From Roseovarius bejariae (lineage in GTDB: Bacteria > Pseudomonadota > Alphaproteobacteria > Rhodobacterales > Rhodobacteraceae): a stretch of 64,000 nt of DNA. Location of the stretch: positions 248,402-312,401 of the forward strand of contig NZ_SZWE01000001.1 in NCBI RefSeq assembly GCF_009669325.1, written 5' to 3'. Below, one piece after another: positions 63,892 through 64,000 of this stretch (the stretch's first letter is position 1; every line of letters starts with the position of its first letter). Below the pieces are notes generated by a model that made no database searches, was not told the DNA's origin, and was given only the letters and a program-made list of their open reading frames with translations. The position numbers were made by a program, and so were the translations under genes.

Positions 63892-64000
63892 GCGGGCGGC
63901 CCATCAAACGCTCGCTCACCCTACGGGGGCATCGTACCAGCGTGTCTTTGGAAGAAGACTTCTGGCGCGCGTTTCGTGAAATTGCCGAAGAAAAATCCAT
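63888..64000 (+). CDS. Ribbon-helix-helix domain protein, 3' end outside window
   Basis: The first 37 codons of a small protein (MSGRPIKRSLTLRGHRTSVS, then LEEDFWRAFREIAEE). The KRSxTLRGHRTSxSLEExFW pattern is typical of a short ribbon-helix-helix protein common in alphaproteobacteria. Its start overlaps the DUF4169 stop (ATGA). The rest is cut off by the window end. Confidence 0.85.
   Translation, partial: MSGRPIKRSLTLRGHRTSVSLEEDFWRAFREIAEEKS

Noticed and set aside
1..64000. CRISPR array
   Set aside because: No set of regularly spaced direct repeats with unique spacers was seen. The only tandem repeats are coding tracts and the three short iterons.

Overview
The window reads as chromosomal DNA of a GC-rich marine alphaproteobacterium, most likely of the Roseobacter group (Rhodobacterales). 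The strongest signs are a permuted, two-piece ssrA (tmRNA) gene of the alphaproteobacterial type, a TrgA-type membrane protein, a cyclopropane-fatty-acid-synthase-type methyltransferase beside a photolyase, a BCCT osmolyte transporter, an alphaproteobacterial SspB, and BON-like repeat proteins typical of this clade. No species is claimed.

Positions 1-21.5 kb are accessory and rearranged. A Lon-like protease operon (its 5' end is outside the window) is followed by a small tyrosine recombinase, a secreted glycine-rich protein and a two-subunit GMC dehydrogenase. Two divergent IS110/IS1111-type elements lie in the same orientation at 7.3-8.65 kb and 15.6-16.9 kb. They flank about 7 kb of small enzymes (DUF4242, cupin, tautomerase, methyltransferase, NTF2-like) and three regulators of unrelated families (GlxA/AraC, HxlR, SARP-TolB-TPR). 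An IS5-type element abuts the second IS110 copy and ends exactly at the stop codon of a frameshifted DUF5677-like gene. A membrane-anchored protein built of regular 117-residue repeats closes the region.

Positions 21.5-44.2 kb form an envelope and secretion region. A hybrid histidine kinase, a divergent NarL-type response regulator and a small sulfite-oxidase-fold protein without a usable cysteine precede an RND efflux pair and a TamA/TamB pair. Next comes a CsgD-like LuxR regulator with a small hypothetical gene, facing a type I secretion cluster. That cluster encodes a Gln/Asn/Gly-rich protein, a strong terminator, a second protein with repeated Gln-x-Asn motifs, a PrtD-like ABC exporter and a HlyD-like adaptor. 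I read this as a possible amyloid-like or matrix/adhesin secretion system. It is the most novel item in the window.

Positions 44.2-64 kb are ordinary core chromosome: tRNA-Ser(GGA); a minus-strand run (class V aminotransferase, photolyase, cfa-like, trgA, AIG2-Nudix fusion, cysK, mscS, alaX); a BCCT transporter; then plus-strand lysC, ptsP, ssrA, chrA, sspB, fumC and two small conserved genes, the last one cut by the window end. ssrA and sspB, an RNA that tags proteins and the adaptor that delivers tagged proteins to ClpXP, lie within 1.5 kb of each other. Palindromes centred on CGTACG occur in two intergenic regions 40 kb apart.
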